Below the pieces are notes generated by a model. The model was not told where the DNA came from. It made no database searches and worked only from the letters and a program-made list of their open reading frames with translations. Source: Ectocarpus siliculosus (Eukaryota; Sar; Phaeophyceae; Ectocarpales; Ectocarpaceae). From it: a DNA stretch of 64,000 nt. Position 1 is the stretch's first letter. Each line of letters starts with the position of its first letter. Of the stretch, positions 25,101 through 35,998 are shown piece after piece. The stretch spans positions 5,301,772 through 5,365,771 of the forward strand of contig FN649742.1 in the NCBI GenBank assembly GCA_000310025.1, written 5' to 3'. Position numbers and translations under genes: made by a program.

Positions 25101-27630
25101 GTTAGCGCCACCATTTTAGCCGGTACGTGGCGAAGAAGACAAAGCTAAAGCTCCGCCAAGGGAAGCGTCGGGTTTGGTAGAGATTTTTCGCGCTGGGTGT
25201 GCAGCAGCAGTGCAGCTCGTCCTCCTTTCTGGTCGTTCTTTTGGCACAGCACCCTAATGGCGAGAAAGCCTGTGGTCAAAACGGCTATCCAAGACATGCT
25301 GCAAGGAATGAAAATGAAATTGGCGCGCACGGGCACCAATGCTGAGAACCAAAGCAAACCACTTCGCGACCACTTGGGCGGTTCTTTGCCCACCAGCAGG
25401 GTAGCTAATTCAAGCTCACGGCTGTATCTTCTTGTCGGTGGACTCCAGTAGCGCCGTACACCACCAGGAGCAAAGCTTACCGAATCTCTCTCTCTATTCC
25501 ATCTTCCCCTCCTCTCCCCTCACCTCGCGAACGACTGATAAGGCGAATGCAGACGTGCATGCATACTGCCCCAAGGCCCGACGTATCACCGTACTATCAT
25601 AGTGTGCACGGTGTGTAGTCTCTGCCTTGACCTAGTATGTCGTTCGACCCGCGCGTTTGGCAGGGATGTACGGAGATCGGCTGTTTTTCACCTACACGGG
25701 CAGTGATGGTGTCGAACGAGAGCTCACTCCTGGGGGAGCGGCTCGACGAGTGACCTTCGAGAACCGCTTGACGTTCTGCCGCATGGTGGAGCAAGCCAGG
25801 ATGCATGAATTTGACGCCCAGGTGACAAAGAACGGAGTGATTACCGAACTGAAAGACCAAAGCTCGCTCCTCGTTCCATTTTTGCTTTAGTACGAATGAG
25901 GATTGGTAAGATGTTTTGCAGAGATATTGTATTGATATTGATATTGATGGCATGGCCCCTGGAGGAGTCACAGCTTGGCGTGGGTGTTGTGATGCGACAA
26001 ATGTTTCAGGCATCATGTGGATTTACGCCAGCCAGATGTTAGGAATATTGTCGATGTGGCATTCCGCCGTGTTTCAATAGCGCCTCTCGTCGCTCCACAG
26101 ATGGCTCGTGTTGGCGGTGCAAGCTATTTATAGCATTCTTGTCCTTTCGTTGGTTGCTGACCCACTGCCCTATTTTCCCCGTGCACTCGCTGGCTGGTGT
26201 TGGTGGCCCTTTCTTGTTGCGGACAGGCGATGGCTATGGCCGCGGGACTTTCGGAGATCGTACCCATCAAGGTACACACAACCAACCAATCTGCCTGTTT
26301 TTCTGTTTGTCGGTGTAGTGAATGCCAACCCAGAGTGACAGCGATGAGCGGGTACGTACCTTTTGGCGTGCGCAAAGAGGAGGAGCGGGGAGGGGGAGAG
26401 GGAGGAGGTGTGACGTCTGTCTCACTTTGAGCTACTCTTGGAACATGATCTTGACCTGATTGGCCGCTGCTTATTCTACAGGTGCTCCGGCTGTTCACAG
26501 CTGCGCAGCTAGAGATCGCGGTTGCGGGAGAGCCAGAGTTCGACATACCGTGCTGGAAGGAGCATACCGAGTACAAGGGATACCGACCGGACGACGACAC
26601 GGTGCAGTTCTTCTGGAAGGTATTTCGCCGTCAATCAGGGGGTTGGTTTGTGTATCTTGAATGGTTTATCAAGTTTGACCACACACCACTCCCATCTCTT
26701 TTCGCCAGAATCTCAAGCACCTTACGTGCACCTCAAGCGGCTTTCCACGAGATTGTAAGCCTCCGACTTTCTCTCTCCGAGACACCAGTTTATACAAGCA
26801 CTTTTAATCATCTGGGTGCCCACTGCTGTATGGTACATGCCCTAGGGTGTTCCGTGTTCCGTGTGCTGACGTGACGTGCGATGTTTCGTGCTGAGGTCGA
26901 TCGAAGACCAACAAATTTGGCCGACCATGGGATCAATTCGTTTGGCCACGACAGGATATTGCAAAATTTGGCTTGGATGAATGCCTTGTTCGCCCTATGC
27001 ACAAAGTACATTGAAGTCCATGCTGAGTAAGAAACGTATTTGTTTTTTTCGGTGGGTGCACCTCTCAAGGTTGCGATTGTTGGTCGGCATCTTCCAAAGT
27101 GCATCCAGAGGACAGGTGTTAACATAACATTCTTGTTTTTCGTGTTGGACATGAAGGTGATCGAGTCTATGAGCCCCGAAGACCAGAGTGGCTTCGTGCG
27201 GTTCGCCTGGGGGCGCTCTCGCCTTCCTCCGAAGCCGTTTTGGAGGGTCAACATGAAGCTCCTGAGAAGCAACATGAGCGAGGAGAGCCTCCCGGTGAGA
27301 AAGGATCGAAAGAGCGTTTTAGTCTAGCAGCAGTCCAACTTGCTTCTCTTTCGGCTATGATACAATAGCTCGAGTTAACCCATCATCATGGCAGCCTTCG
27401 TGAGCAGTGTTTGGTGTTGTAGAGGAGGTCAGTCGTGCTGGCCGGGATTTTGACACCGGGATCTGAGGTATCGTTTTTTCATCCTTTGCCTGACCACGAC
27501 CCCCGGTGTTCAGGTGAGCCACACATGTTTCTTCTCCATCGAGCTGCCGCCGTATTCCACCGAGGAGCGCATGAGGAAGGGTCTTCTCACTGCCGTCCAC
27601 TTCGGCATGGGAGGAATCCTGAACGCGTAG
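1..27630 (+). CDS. Giant multidomain HECT-type E3 ubiquitin ligase, left end cut by the window
   Basis: A HECT ligase takes ubiquitin from an E2 onto its own cysteine and passes it to a substrate. The C-terminal exons give a full HECT domain ending in a tag stop at 27628-27630, with an AATAAA-like site at 27634-27639. About 44 exons can be chained with matching phase, giving roughly 5,000 residues. Order: helical N-terminal region, SPRY-1, long linker, UBA, SPRY-2, Vps62-like WRP/LGD module, acidic stretch, CUB-like module, linker, HECT. The first exon already reads open at base 1 and has a Met codon at base 3, so the true start may lie upstream. Giant HECT ligases with SPRY domains (HERC1, HECTD4) are known in animals, and this protein resembles them in plan, but I cannot name an ortholog. 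The HECT assignment is firm. A few internal exons (around 8947-9275 and 10904-10954) are uncertain. Confidence 0.95.
3811..3841. repeat. CTCC simple repeat, serving as intron pyrimidine tract
   Basis: A CTCC-type run ending in C7, about 20 bases upstream of the acceptor at 3862 in the HECT ligase gene. It probably supplies the polypyrimidine tract. Confidence 0.8.
4364..5145 (+). other. HECT ligase, SPRY domain 1 (exons 4364-4827 and 5010-5145)
   Basis: The two exons join in phase 2, the split codon giving Trp. Together they read as a SPRY fold: a NYFEVTV strand, the GIGLADPD strand, a WVDGDVIGCGFD strand, then YTRNGELLG, PVVGFHSNGESVRINFG and an FAYE end. These are the landmarks of RanBPM/HERC1-type SPRY domains, which bind protein partners and usually select substrates. 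The agreement across the splice junction supports both the exon boundaries and the domain call. The partner is unknown. Confidence 0.85.
5393..10954 (+). other. HECT ligase, linker exons between SPRY-1 and UBA
   Basis: Exons supported by phase: 5393-5977, 6258-6742, 6969-7082, 7427-7757, 8178-8413, 9351-9777 and 10029-10805. The first is acidic and Ser-rich, so probably disordered. 6258-6742 has helices and a Gly/Arg-rich middle. 9351-9777 is Leu-rich and helical, like an armadillo-type scaffold, ending before 9778. 10029-10805 is Arg-rich then acidic. Exons near 8947-9075 (motif GTIDHVGPGGRTEFVQMQ) and near 9211-9275 are likely, but I could not fix their ends. A 51-base exon at 10904-10954 is weak. 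No enzymatic motif seen. Confidence 0.65.
11278..13934 (+). other. HECT ligase, UBA-like domain and following exons
   Basis: Exons: 11278-11655, 11813-12073, 12515-13051 and 13608-13934, all phase 0. Near the end of the first exon (about 11530-11640) the sequence GVPGETALSALEAFGADTHK, followed by ARMWL, fits a ubiquitin-associated (UBA) three-helix domain: a Gly-x-Pro loop, Ala-Leu in helix 2 and Ala-x-x-Trp-Leu in helix 3. UBA domains bind ubiquitin or ubiquitin-like proteins, which suits a HECT ligase. The next exons are Ser/Gly/Glu-rich and mostly unstructured. The last (13608-13934) starts with a Leu-rich helix pair. The UBA call is by pattern only. Confidence 0.7.
14186..16364 (+). other. 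HECT ligase, large exon with proline tract and SPRY domain 2
   Basis: A single 2,179-base exon with no stop in frame, from the acceptor before 14186 to a GTGAGA donor after 16364. Its middle (about 14790-14890) encodes a proline-rich tract with a run of ten prolines. From about 15420 to 16320 it encodes a second SPRY domain: CLTSGRWFYEATVGS, then VRVGWAHVDL, a long acidic insert of about 150 residues, DVLGCAIDVDSGAVWFSVNG, and VSVNFGTKPFKFPP. The large insert inside the fold is unusual but lies where SPRY loops tolerate insertions. The exon is far longer than its neighbours. Confidence 0.85.
16666..18208 (+). other. HECT ligase, Vps62-like (DUF946-type) module
   Basis: Exons: 16666-16895, 17064-17273, 17567-17710 and 18060-18208 (phases 1, 0, 0, 0). 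The first ends a CUB-like strand (DDWGFRFVV). The next three give SIWRPKAPPGWFSVGDVASR, then VVWRPVARQG joined to QVSLGDFACA, and IWSAQNGLGTFFGS. The repeated Trp-Arg-Pro...Leu/Val-Gly-Asp pattern and the Trp-Ser-x-x-Asn-x-x-Gly-Thr-Phe end match Vps62/DUF946-type modules known from plant and VPS13-like proteins. Each pattern continues across an intron, which validates the splicing. The last exon ends in eight lysines coded by an AAG/AAA run and Gly, just before a GTAAGT donor. I do not know this module from HECT ligases. Confidence 0.75.
18561..20452 (+). other. HECT ligase, acidic exon and CUB-like module
   Basis: Exons 18561-20016 (phase 2 in) and 20249-20452. The long exon has an acidic N-terminal part, a Leu-rich helical middle and a pure Glu run near 19404-19437. 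Its end plus the next exon form a beta-sandwich like that in ZZEF1 and related large proteins: VVVESDHPFRKGTYSETLHL, a VVFLDPRSSM strand, ITYRFV and finally DDWGFRFT. The Glu-Ser-x-His-Pro-(Phe/Tyr) start and the Asp-Trp-Gly-(Phe/Tyr)-x-Phe end are the clearest marks. Function in this family is not well defined. The earlier exon at 16666 ends with a similar DDWGFRF strand, so the protein may carry two copies. Confidence 0.65.
20760..22429 (+). other. HECT ligase, linker exons before the HECT domain
   Basis: Exons 20760-20900 and 21119-22429, both phase 0. The second starts with a helical and beta stretch (HPLPPDCSLHVFGFNPEGTP), then becomes Asp/Ser/Gly-rich and probably disordered, and ends in basic, Ala-rich helices before the donor at 22430. 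A short open frame just upstream (21068-21118) is joined to it without a stop, but the acceptor at 21118 keeps frame and is preferred. No family assigned. Confidence 0.65.
22605..22622. repeat. C18 homopolymer
   Basis: Eighteen C in a row in the HECT ligase intron, about 35 bases upstream of the acceptor at 22657. Length may be unreliable in sequencing. Confidence 0.9.
22658..27630 (+). other. HECT catalytic domain (11 exons)
   Basis: Exons: 22658-22825, 23064-23195, 23564-23740, 23937-24170, 24597-24746, 24937-25051, 25664-25821, 26227-26271, 26482-26619, 27157-27294 and 27514-27630. The order of HECT landmarks is complete: INFVGEDGVDAGGVFREGMS in the N-lobe, LRFVGRLMGLSLRT, the short exon GLSEIVPIK, then LFTAAQLEIAVAGEPEFDIP, WKEHTEYKGY, FFWK, FVRFAWGRSRLP, and the C-lobe HTCFFSIELPPYST. 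The Cys at codon 27526-27528 is the expected ubiquitin-accepting residue. Nothing essential appears to be missing, so the ligase should be active. The protein ends 33 residues after that Cys, a normal C-lobe length. Confidence 0.95.
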
Positions 27631-29408
27631 CTAAATAAATAGACTGTTGAGAGGCCGGTGGGTTGTGGATGATGGATCGTGAATCGTGGACGGGGCGGAA
27701 CATTGCGTGATCGTGCTGTGTACCATATATCGTTAGGTGTGTGTATCGTTGTCTGGTAGCTCTTTGTGTACCATACGGGTTTCATAGTAATAGTTAACAA
27801 CACATAATACTTGGTACAGCATCTAGTTGTTGCAGGGTTCGCGTTATTTGTCTTATTTGAAGTGCTGCTGTAGATGATGTGCAGATGAGGGTGGGTCCGG
27901 GTGTCGTGCTTCGAGCTGGGTATTTAGAGCTTAGCCGTGTGCGCCGGTCGCCCGTTGTTCGTTCAATCAAGTGACCTCGTAACCTCGATTTTCGCGTGGG
28001 AAAGCGCTACTGTAGTCGTGAGCTAGATAAAATCATGCACCGAGGGAGAGAAGGAACGTCTTAACCCTTACCAACCCTTTCCACGCATTCTGTAGGAAAA
28101 TGCACGTGTCATTGACCTAGCCGAGTTTCCGAGTCTCATTGGAAAGGGCGACGTACTCTTTACTCACATGTGCATAGTAGGTGATCCTTTTTACTTTTTA
28201 CTTGTCGTGTACAGGTGTATGCATACTTGTATCTGTCTTGATTTTCCTGTCTGTCTTCCTCCCCACCGGGTGGTTGGAGACAGACAGACAGCCACCGCCG
28301 TACAAGTACGTATAGATACAGAGAGCTGATCGAGATGATGAGATGAGATGAAGAGGGTGGCCTCGTGAGCCACCACACCACGCAACTCAGACAAGCTACG
28401 TCAGAGTGCGTCATGGAACATTCGGAACTTCCAACAGACGACACGCAACAGCGCAAGTCACCGCCGTGGAAGAGACCATTAGTCTCGACTACAGCAGTAG
28501 TGAGTGGAGGGCCGTCAATAACGCCGGTATGTGGCGGCCGCATCGACCGGCGCTACCTATGTCCAGAGGGACCGGCGCTGGTGTTCAGTCTGCCTGTGCC
28601 CAGCAATTTCATTGGCCCTATTGACGGCCACGGGCGCAATGCAACCGGCGTTAGGCAGGTGACGCCCCCCCACCCCCCACCCCCCACCCCCCATCCTCAC
28701 TGCTGTAGTCTATTGCGAAACCGACGGAACGAATTTTTTTTTCTACTGCAAGTAGAACTTCCAGCAACAACATATAGTCTAGAGGAGTCATAGGCTGGAA
28801 GTCATAGTCTAAGCAAGATACAGCTGTAGCATGTTTGGCCGCCACCACGGGGATTCTCAAGTTTCGACCACAGAGTTGTACGCCATACGGCCAACCAAAC
28901 CCGCGCGTTTTTTTGCCGTCATCCCACCTAATACTGTATTGACTTTTTTCGCCGGCAGGTTCTTTGTCCACCCTACATGCGACCTTGCGACCTTGCCTCT
29001 CACACACTGAGTGAGAGTCCTGACATAATAAAAACATGAACATTTTTATTTATGGTTTTCTTTGCACGTCGTGTCCTTTATTTCAACACAAAAAATCATC
29101 AAACACTCCACTAGCAACGAAGTGCGGATACCACACCTCCCTGGGATTTCCCCAACGAACGTCGTTGTGATGCTAATGCTACTCTGGCCGGTTGGCCCAC
29201 AAGAGCCAAAACAAAAAATGAACCCCGAACCAGGGGATGGATGACCCGCGTCCCCGCTTCCAACGTTTTAGGGTCCCGCACACGGAACTGCTGACTGTCT
29301 CTTTCTGCCGCCCCCCCACCTAACTTCAGCCTCAGCCTCCTCTATTTACACGGACAGGCGCACACCAAGATTGCTGGCTGCTTACTCACGCAACCACTCT
29401 CCCGTGCC
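27631..29408 (+). other. Spacer between the HECT ligase and DUF760 genes
   Basis: Holds the probable 3' untranslated end of the HECT gene (AATAAA-like site at 27634) and the promoter side of the DUF760 gene. A possible SET-like fragment near 28096-28640 is listed separately. A C/A-rich simple run lies at 28663-28693. No tRNA or other RNA gene was seen. Confidence 0.6.
28096..28640 (+). pseudogene. Possible SET-domain-like gene fragment
   Basis: Two short coding-looking stretches. The first (about 28096-28179, after a TAG acceptor) reads VIDLAEFPSLIGKGDVLFTH with no stop. The second (about 28406-28560) reads TAVEETISLDYSSSEW, which resembles the C-terminal part of SET methyltransferase-like proteins, where a Gly-Glu-Glu-x-Thr-x-Asp-Tyr pattern sits near the active site. 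I could not find a start codon, the NHSCxPN core motif or a consistent exon chain. It may be a small real gene with exons I missed, a remnant, or chance. Confidence 0.25.
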
Positions 29409-32400
29409 ATGGTTTCGAATGTAGATTCGAGGTGCTTGGCGCTCTTTGTGGCTTCGGTGCTGCTCACAGGGAGTGCGTTTATTCTACCGGTGAGTGTTGA
29501 ACAGCAGTGTTGTGTATCCGTCCACGTAACACACCATAGCATTTCCACTGCTGTGTGCGTGGTATTTCCTCTTTAGTGTTGTTGCGCACAACCAGCACCG
29601 ACTACCACTACCACTACCACGAGTGTGACTCGTGCGGAGACTGCTCTTCGCCTAACGTCAAACTGCATTTGTCGATTGATTGTGCTCCTATCTCCAGGGG
29701 ACACGCCTCAGATCACCACCGGCGGCGCGCCGCCGCGTGTCGGAGCAAGCCGTAGCCTTGACAAGGTCAACAACAACAACAACAACCACCACATCAACTT
29801 GTTGGGGAATACGGCGACGCTCAGTAGGGCCATGCACGATGTCCACATCACCTGGCGATCAGGATAGTGATGCTGCGGCAGAGGGCGAAGGCGCTGATGC
29901 TGAGTCTAATGCCGAAGGCGAGCAGGGCGGGGCGGATGCCGGGGCGGGCGGCGAGAGGAAGGAACAGCAGGATGACGAAGTGATTGGATTTGGAATGGGG
30001 GATACCGCAGATGACGATGATATAGCCCCGTTGTCGTTGCTCGCACAGGGAGACTCGCTGCCGCTGTCATACCGGAGCGATAATGGGACAAGAGAGTCTG
30101 AGTTCTTCGTTGGTGATGAGAACGAGAACGTGAATCCCTACTACGATGTTGTCCGACGCCTTTCCCCGACGGAGTTGATCGGCAGGTTCATGAAGACCTC
30201 CTCTCCCAAGGTGAGAACTCAACAACTTGTAAATAGAGTAAATGCTACATGTATGCAATCTGCCAGTAAAATACCGCAGTCGACTGCTGATCTGCTGATG
30301 ACACCCGACGTGGTTTGGAGCAAGCGTTCGCGGTGCGTGGTGTATCTATCTCCCGCAAGAAATTCGCCACATGGTGTACACAACTGGCTGCAGTTGTAGG
30401 GTTACTGGCTTGGTGACTTACTTCGATGCTGTTTATTACAGCGGTCTTGGGTTTTTGGCAGTCGTTCCTCCTCACATGTTGGCGTCCCGCTGAGAACGAG
30501 CACCGAGGAGCACAGCAGTCGGTGAACACAACACCTGACTGCTGTGTTGATAATGCATGCGTCCTCGTGCTCACTCGCGTCATTTGTTCACCTCCTGTTT
30601 GGTGTGGATTCGTCCATGCACGCGTCCACGAGTGTACAACGTAATTTTGAGCTCAATTAACATGCGGTTCAACGCAAAACGCCAACAGGTGCAGGAGGCA
30701 GTGCGAACGACGGTGCTTGGGCTGTTGGGATCTCTCCCTAGGCATGCCTTCGAGACTACGGCCATCGCTACTGGGGATGCGCTTGCTAACCTCATGTTCC
30801 AGCTGCAGATGACTGGGTACATGTTCAAAAATGCCGAGTACCGCCTTTCTCTGCAATCTTCGATGCGAGCTTCGGCCGCCCTGCCCGCAGGTGAAATGCG
30901 TAAATACGGGAGCACATTCGACGAAGAAAGGATAACACAACGGTTATTCATAGGACATAAACAGGCGGTTGCAAGTCGTCGATGTGTGTGGATTGGCGAG
31001 GGCTGCCCGTGCTGTCTTGACGTGACCTTCCTTCCGCTACGTTTATTTGTTGCGTACAAAAGCACCACCACGACACCCACACGACGCCATGGCGACTGGC
31101 GACGTTGACATTTATACTGTAGAATGAGCTGTCCTTTCCCTGGCGTATGATTCTCTTAGCTGTTAACTCCATCATTCTCACTGCTTTTAGGTAAGAGCAT
31201 TGTCGGTGAGGAAGAGGAAGACGAATCTCTCAGCACTTCGCGCGTGGAAATGGACGATGATGGCAACCTCATCATCGCCAGACCAAAGATTTCGGGCAAG
31301 ATCAAGCTCACCTACGACGAGAATAAGGAGACAGAACGCGCAATGGAGGTCGATGCCGATGCCTACATGGCCGAGCTAAGGGGGCAGGTGGGTCGAGCGA
31401 TACCTTTGCGTCATCGTTGGTTACTTACAGTAGTTCTTGGGCCATGCTCAACAATTTTCTTGCGTCCTGCAACGCGCTACGTTCGTCATTGGCAGGAATC
31501 TGGATCCTGCAACCACTCTCAATCCTGTTTGGCCGGGGAGGTTATTGGCTTCCTCCGATCGCTAGGTACCCCCACCTGCGACCTACCTACCTGCCTACAG
31601 GCCTACAAACCACAAACCTCCCAGAGAAATTGTACCCTTTTCTTTCTGCCGTTTCTGCCTTTAAGGCAAGAGATGCGCGCATTTCTGTTGGGTGATGGGT
31701 GTTGGGTGTTGCAAACACGCATTGCTACCACATGTCGCCTTCGTTGGTCACGGGTCACGGCCGAAGTACTGCGGTAGGAGTACTCAAGTCAGATGATGAT
31801 GGTGTGGGCGTGGCCTTCGCCGGGCTCGGCGTGTTGTCTTGTTTGTAACTGATGGGGCTTTTCGTCCTCGTGTTTCTCTCGACACTCCACAGAGTGCTCA
31901 CACGGCCTCGCGCAAAGTTATGTAAATAGCAGGGTCGACCTTCACAAGCTTCTTTTCACTCCGGATGCTGTAGGTGCTGATTGCCCTTGGCTCTATTAAC
32001 TCTACGCAGTCGCCTTGTTTCCTTTGGTTCTCCTATCCGCAGCCACTCACATGTCAACGCGGGACGCAAAATCCGACACGTTTTTCAATGTCAAGCTAAT
32101 GCACGAAGTGCGAACCTGCATGGTTTGATGATTTATCGTGTTCGTGACAGGTGGAGCAGCTGGAGTCTCAGCTGTTGATGGTGCAAACCCAGAAGGAGGA
32201 GGCGGTGCAGCAAGACCTTTTGGTTTACATCAAGTCAATGCCGGAACATCAGCTGCAGGTATGTATGCATGGGTGGTTATTACAGCGACACCATGAGTCA
32301 AAACCGCAGAAACATTCATCCAGACCAGCACGAAATTAATGGCGCATGTACGTAGTATGTACCATATACGTGAAGTCGACTATCAGGAGCATGAAATGAC

Positions 32401-33362
32401 ACGACAAGATGTGCGGCCTCACTCGAAACGTACGAAATAAGATTGGGAGAAGAGCTGAAAAGCGAAAACATGGTTGAAGTGCGGTCATAGCAGGTCTTAA
32501 GAAGCGGTGGCAGCATCTCATCTTATGAATATTTTCCCTGGCCGGTGATCGCACAACGTGCTTGAGAATTTTCTTGTTGTTTTGGGGCCTTCTCTGTAGA
32601 AAGGCACGTGATGATAGGAGAGACCTACCTACCTACATTCGTGCCCGTTCGGTATGTGACGGCGAGCGAATTGATCTGATCTGATTGACGCTGGTACTTG
32701 ATGTTCGCCTGCCTGGCTTGTCTGTCTTGTCTGTGTCTGTTGTTGTCGGTGTTGTGCGATGGTCCCCGTTCCAGGGGCTTACGGCCGGCGTGAGCCCTGA
32801 CGTGCTGGAGTCTATGCGGCTTCTTGTGGAAACGGTGATGGGTGGCATGGGTGACCGGTAAGCACATGTGACGAATCGAATCGAAACTATCTCTCGTCAT
32901 TTTCACATCCCGAAGTGTCTGTGGTATAGGATGGTAGTTGTGGTTGATCTGTAGACGTGCGTCACACAAGGCTACGAGGTTGTTTGGCACCCATTGCTAT
33001 GCGTATCATACGCATGTGAACCACTTCGTATCACATGGCAGGCTGTAGCAGTTTGTTCATGATAGGGTAACACGTGGTGTTGTGGTCACGATATCCGATT
33101 TGAACAAGCGGGTCCCACCCGAGCCAACTCAACATCCCACCCTTTGTGCTGTCCCCGTGTGCCGTTCGCCGTTCATCCGTGCTGTTGCTGTCCTTCTCCT
33201 TTGTCCTTGTCCTCTCGTTCGGCCAGCGAGATTCTGTCAAAAACATTGACTCAACAAACAGGCTCCGGTATGGCTCAGTTATGCATGTGGCAGCTCGTGG
33301 TTGGGTTCAACCTTCGAGAAATGGAGGCTAGAGAAGACATGCGAAAGAACTTCAACAAGTGA
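29409..33362 (+). CDS. Plastid-targeted DUF760 family protein, complete, 7 exons, 439 residues
   Basis: Exons 29409-29489, 29698-30210, 30689-30890, 31191-31387, 32151-32258, 32775-32857 and 33227-33362 splice in perfect phase to 439 residues. Residues 1-27 are a signal peptide ending GSAFILP. Phe after a small residue at the cleavage site, followed by an Arg/Ser/Thr-rich stretch (28-60), is the bipartite signal used for red secondary plastids. After an acidic region, residues 173-255 match DUF760 (NPYYDVVRRLSPTELIGRFM, then GLLGSLPRHAFETTAIATGD and MTGYMFKNAEYR). Residues 332-439 match the second half, ending MWQLVVGFNLREMEAREDMR. DUF760 proteins occur in plants, algae and cyanobacteria, mostly in chloroplasts, and their molecular role is not settled. 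Exon 1 is almost exactly the signal peptide, as often seen for targeting exons gained separately. No defects seen. Confidence 0.9.
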
Positions 33363-35998
33363 CCCATCCGCGAACAGTTGTAGCATACATGGCTGACGGA
33401 TGTTGATAAGGATTGAGCGAAATATTGGAGGGAGATAAGGGGCGAGGAACGAATCCTCTTAACCTGTTGTAGTTGTACATGTATATCTGGCGTCCTTTTG
33501 GTACAGTGTTCTATTCTAGTCCTTTTTAACCGGGAGGGGGGGGGGTTGACCTATAGTAATAGATGAAGGAAGTTGATACATGCAAAAGCACATCTTTGCG
33601 GCACACGTTCGTTGACCAGTAGAGGGTAGAGACTATGTGTAGCTTTTCGTGGATGAAGAGAGAGGAAGGTGGCCCGCAATTAAATGATTGGCCAATCTCG
33701 CGAAAGGAACGTTCCAAAGAAAGGGAAAAAATCCCTGGTCGTCCGATGACGTCATCCACGGTCATGAGGGTAATTTTAATTGCCGGCCACCTTTCTCTGC
33801 GCATGGCGTGCAGGCCAAAGCAAGGAGACCGTTACGACTGACTTGACACGAAAACGATATTTTGCGTTTGCATCTGACAAGCCGGGCCTTAGCTTTGATC
33901 GTTTCGTGAACACATGTGCGACTTTGCTACATGCTCCCCACGATTTGAACGCCGGATGGATGCCTTTCCGGCCGCAACAGATTTGATTAGTAATAGCACA
34001 TCGTGGCTTCGGTGGAAAGATACTTCACTTTTAATGGAGAAGAAATACGTTTTTGTGTTGGTGGGTGAGAGGTGAGAGCGACTCGAGGCACGCCCGTGGC
34101 AACCCAGCACGTATGCATACGTTCCTGTTTCAACCATGACGCACACGTCGTTGTCGTTGACTCAGGTCAGCAATGAAGAGAAGAGGTTGGTATCCATACC
34201 ATCGTAGGCATAGTGTTAACACGCCAGGGGGTTAGCCTCCGTAGCTTGCGGAGATCATGCTTAACATCTGAATGTGTGTCAGTGTGTCAGGAAAGAGGGG
34301 ACATAAACATAAACTGAGCCCACCTTTAAAAAACTGGGGGCTTGGCAACGTATATGGCAAGGCGGAACGCCGAAATTCTTCGCACTGACCCCAGGTTGTG
34401 CGTGTTGCATGGCCGCGTACAAGCGGTGTGTGTACCTACTATCTTGTTTTCATCGAGCCTACAGGTATATCTGGTGTTGGCGGCGTGGATATCGGCTGTT
34501 TGATTTCGTTCCTGGAGATAACTACTCCAAAGTAGCACACTTGCTTGCTGTATGCACAGCCAGCTGTAGTCACGACAGACTAAAAAAGAAACACGAGTTT
34601 TCATTCATCCTTATCCCTAGGCGCACGTCTATTTAGCTAGCCAGCCCAAGTGGTTGTTCAACCCCAAAACGCACTCTGTTCGTAAAAGCACACAAACAAA
34701 ATGAAAGCAAACGTAGACAGACTACATATCTCGTTTGAGACTTACGTTCGACAAGACATCAAATCAACGTCTACGCCACTACCTCCTCTACACACACCCT
34801 GCTGAATGTTGTGAGTAATAAATGCGAGCCGCGCAGGAGGTGCTACGGAACAGGGTACTTGGGGGCAAAAAAGCCGAAACACAAAGAGGGTGGCAGGGCA
34901 AGTGTGCCATCATGGTCCAACTATCACATAAAAAAAAATCGAACACGAAGCTAGACTACGTCATCGTCCCATCCAATATTATCACGTGTCTCCGTTGAAC
35001 AGGCTGATGCACCTACCAACGAGCGATTGCGACAGCAGTTAGACTAGCTGAAGAACCCCCGCCGCCCCATGTGTAGCTGTGTAGGTACGCGGTACTCCAT
35101 CCCCGGCGAGGATTCCGGCTTGCAACTCGATTCAATTGCATGCAACTTTGGTTGCAACCCCGCATGGCTACCTCTGCATTAGACTACTGCGAGAGGCCAA
35201 GGGTTACGCCAACTTACACACCGCCACACTTTTAACGTCCTTCATGTTCATCGTTCAACACGTTGCTGTCGCTACACCTTCCTTAAGTTGATGATACGAT
35301 ACCACCCGAGTTTTCTCTTCTTCTCTGTTCACACCAGACTCTATGGCTGAATGACTGATTCATGACAAGAGGGACACTACCGAAAAAACACTCCACAAAA
35401 TAATACCACTGGTGCTTTTGCCTGCCACTAAAACTTGGGACTAATAAAAACATTACTTGCGCCTTTGGCAGCACCGGGTACCGCTCTACCTATTGATTGA
35501 GTCCAAATAAGAGGTACACACCAGATGCGACTACCGTACCTTGTCTTCATTACTTTCTTTTAAAAAATAGAAGTACAAAAAAGTACACCGTCCTAGCCCT
35601 TCCTTACACGTGTGAGAACATTATGGAGTGTTGAGAGTGTTGCTATTTTTCATCTCGAGCCGTCAAGGTACGAGCAGTGACACCGGTAATATAACAATTT
35701 ATCCCCCCACGCCCCCCCTTCAACATCGAACGACACAAACTTTCGCGGAGGCACCCCTAGCTCCCAACGACACTCTCTGCCACCGCCAGCTAGACAAATC
35801 ACAACAGAAATATCGTATATGATCGCATGTATGCATACCACACAACACACCAGTGCTGTGTTACCACGCAGCGGGGAATAAAAAATAGACAGCAAAGCTG
35901 GCGCACCACTTGATTGAGTGGGTGGATCCCCTCTATGGCGACAGTCGGAAATACTTGTACTGCTAGAACAATTTAGAAGTGAGTGAGTATTAGTTCAT
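33363..35998. other. Spacer between convergent DUF760 and phosphatase genes
   Basis: This 2.6 kb holds the 3' ends of the two convergent genes. Only short, low-quality open frames are present, with no protein-family match. It has a poly-G run at 33532-33545 and several A/T-rich stretches that may carry poly(A) signals on either strand. I see no RNA gene, mobile element or CRISPR here. Confidence 0.6.

Noticed and set aside
28651-29043. Minus-strand frame of 130 codons
   Set aside because: Overlaps a C/A-rich simple run, has no family resemblance, and lies opposite the DUF760 promoter region; probably chance.
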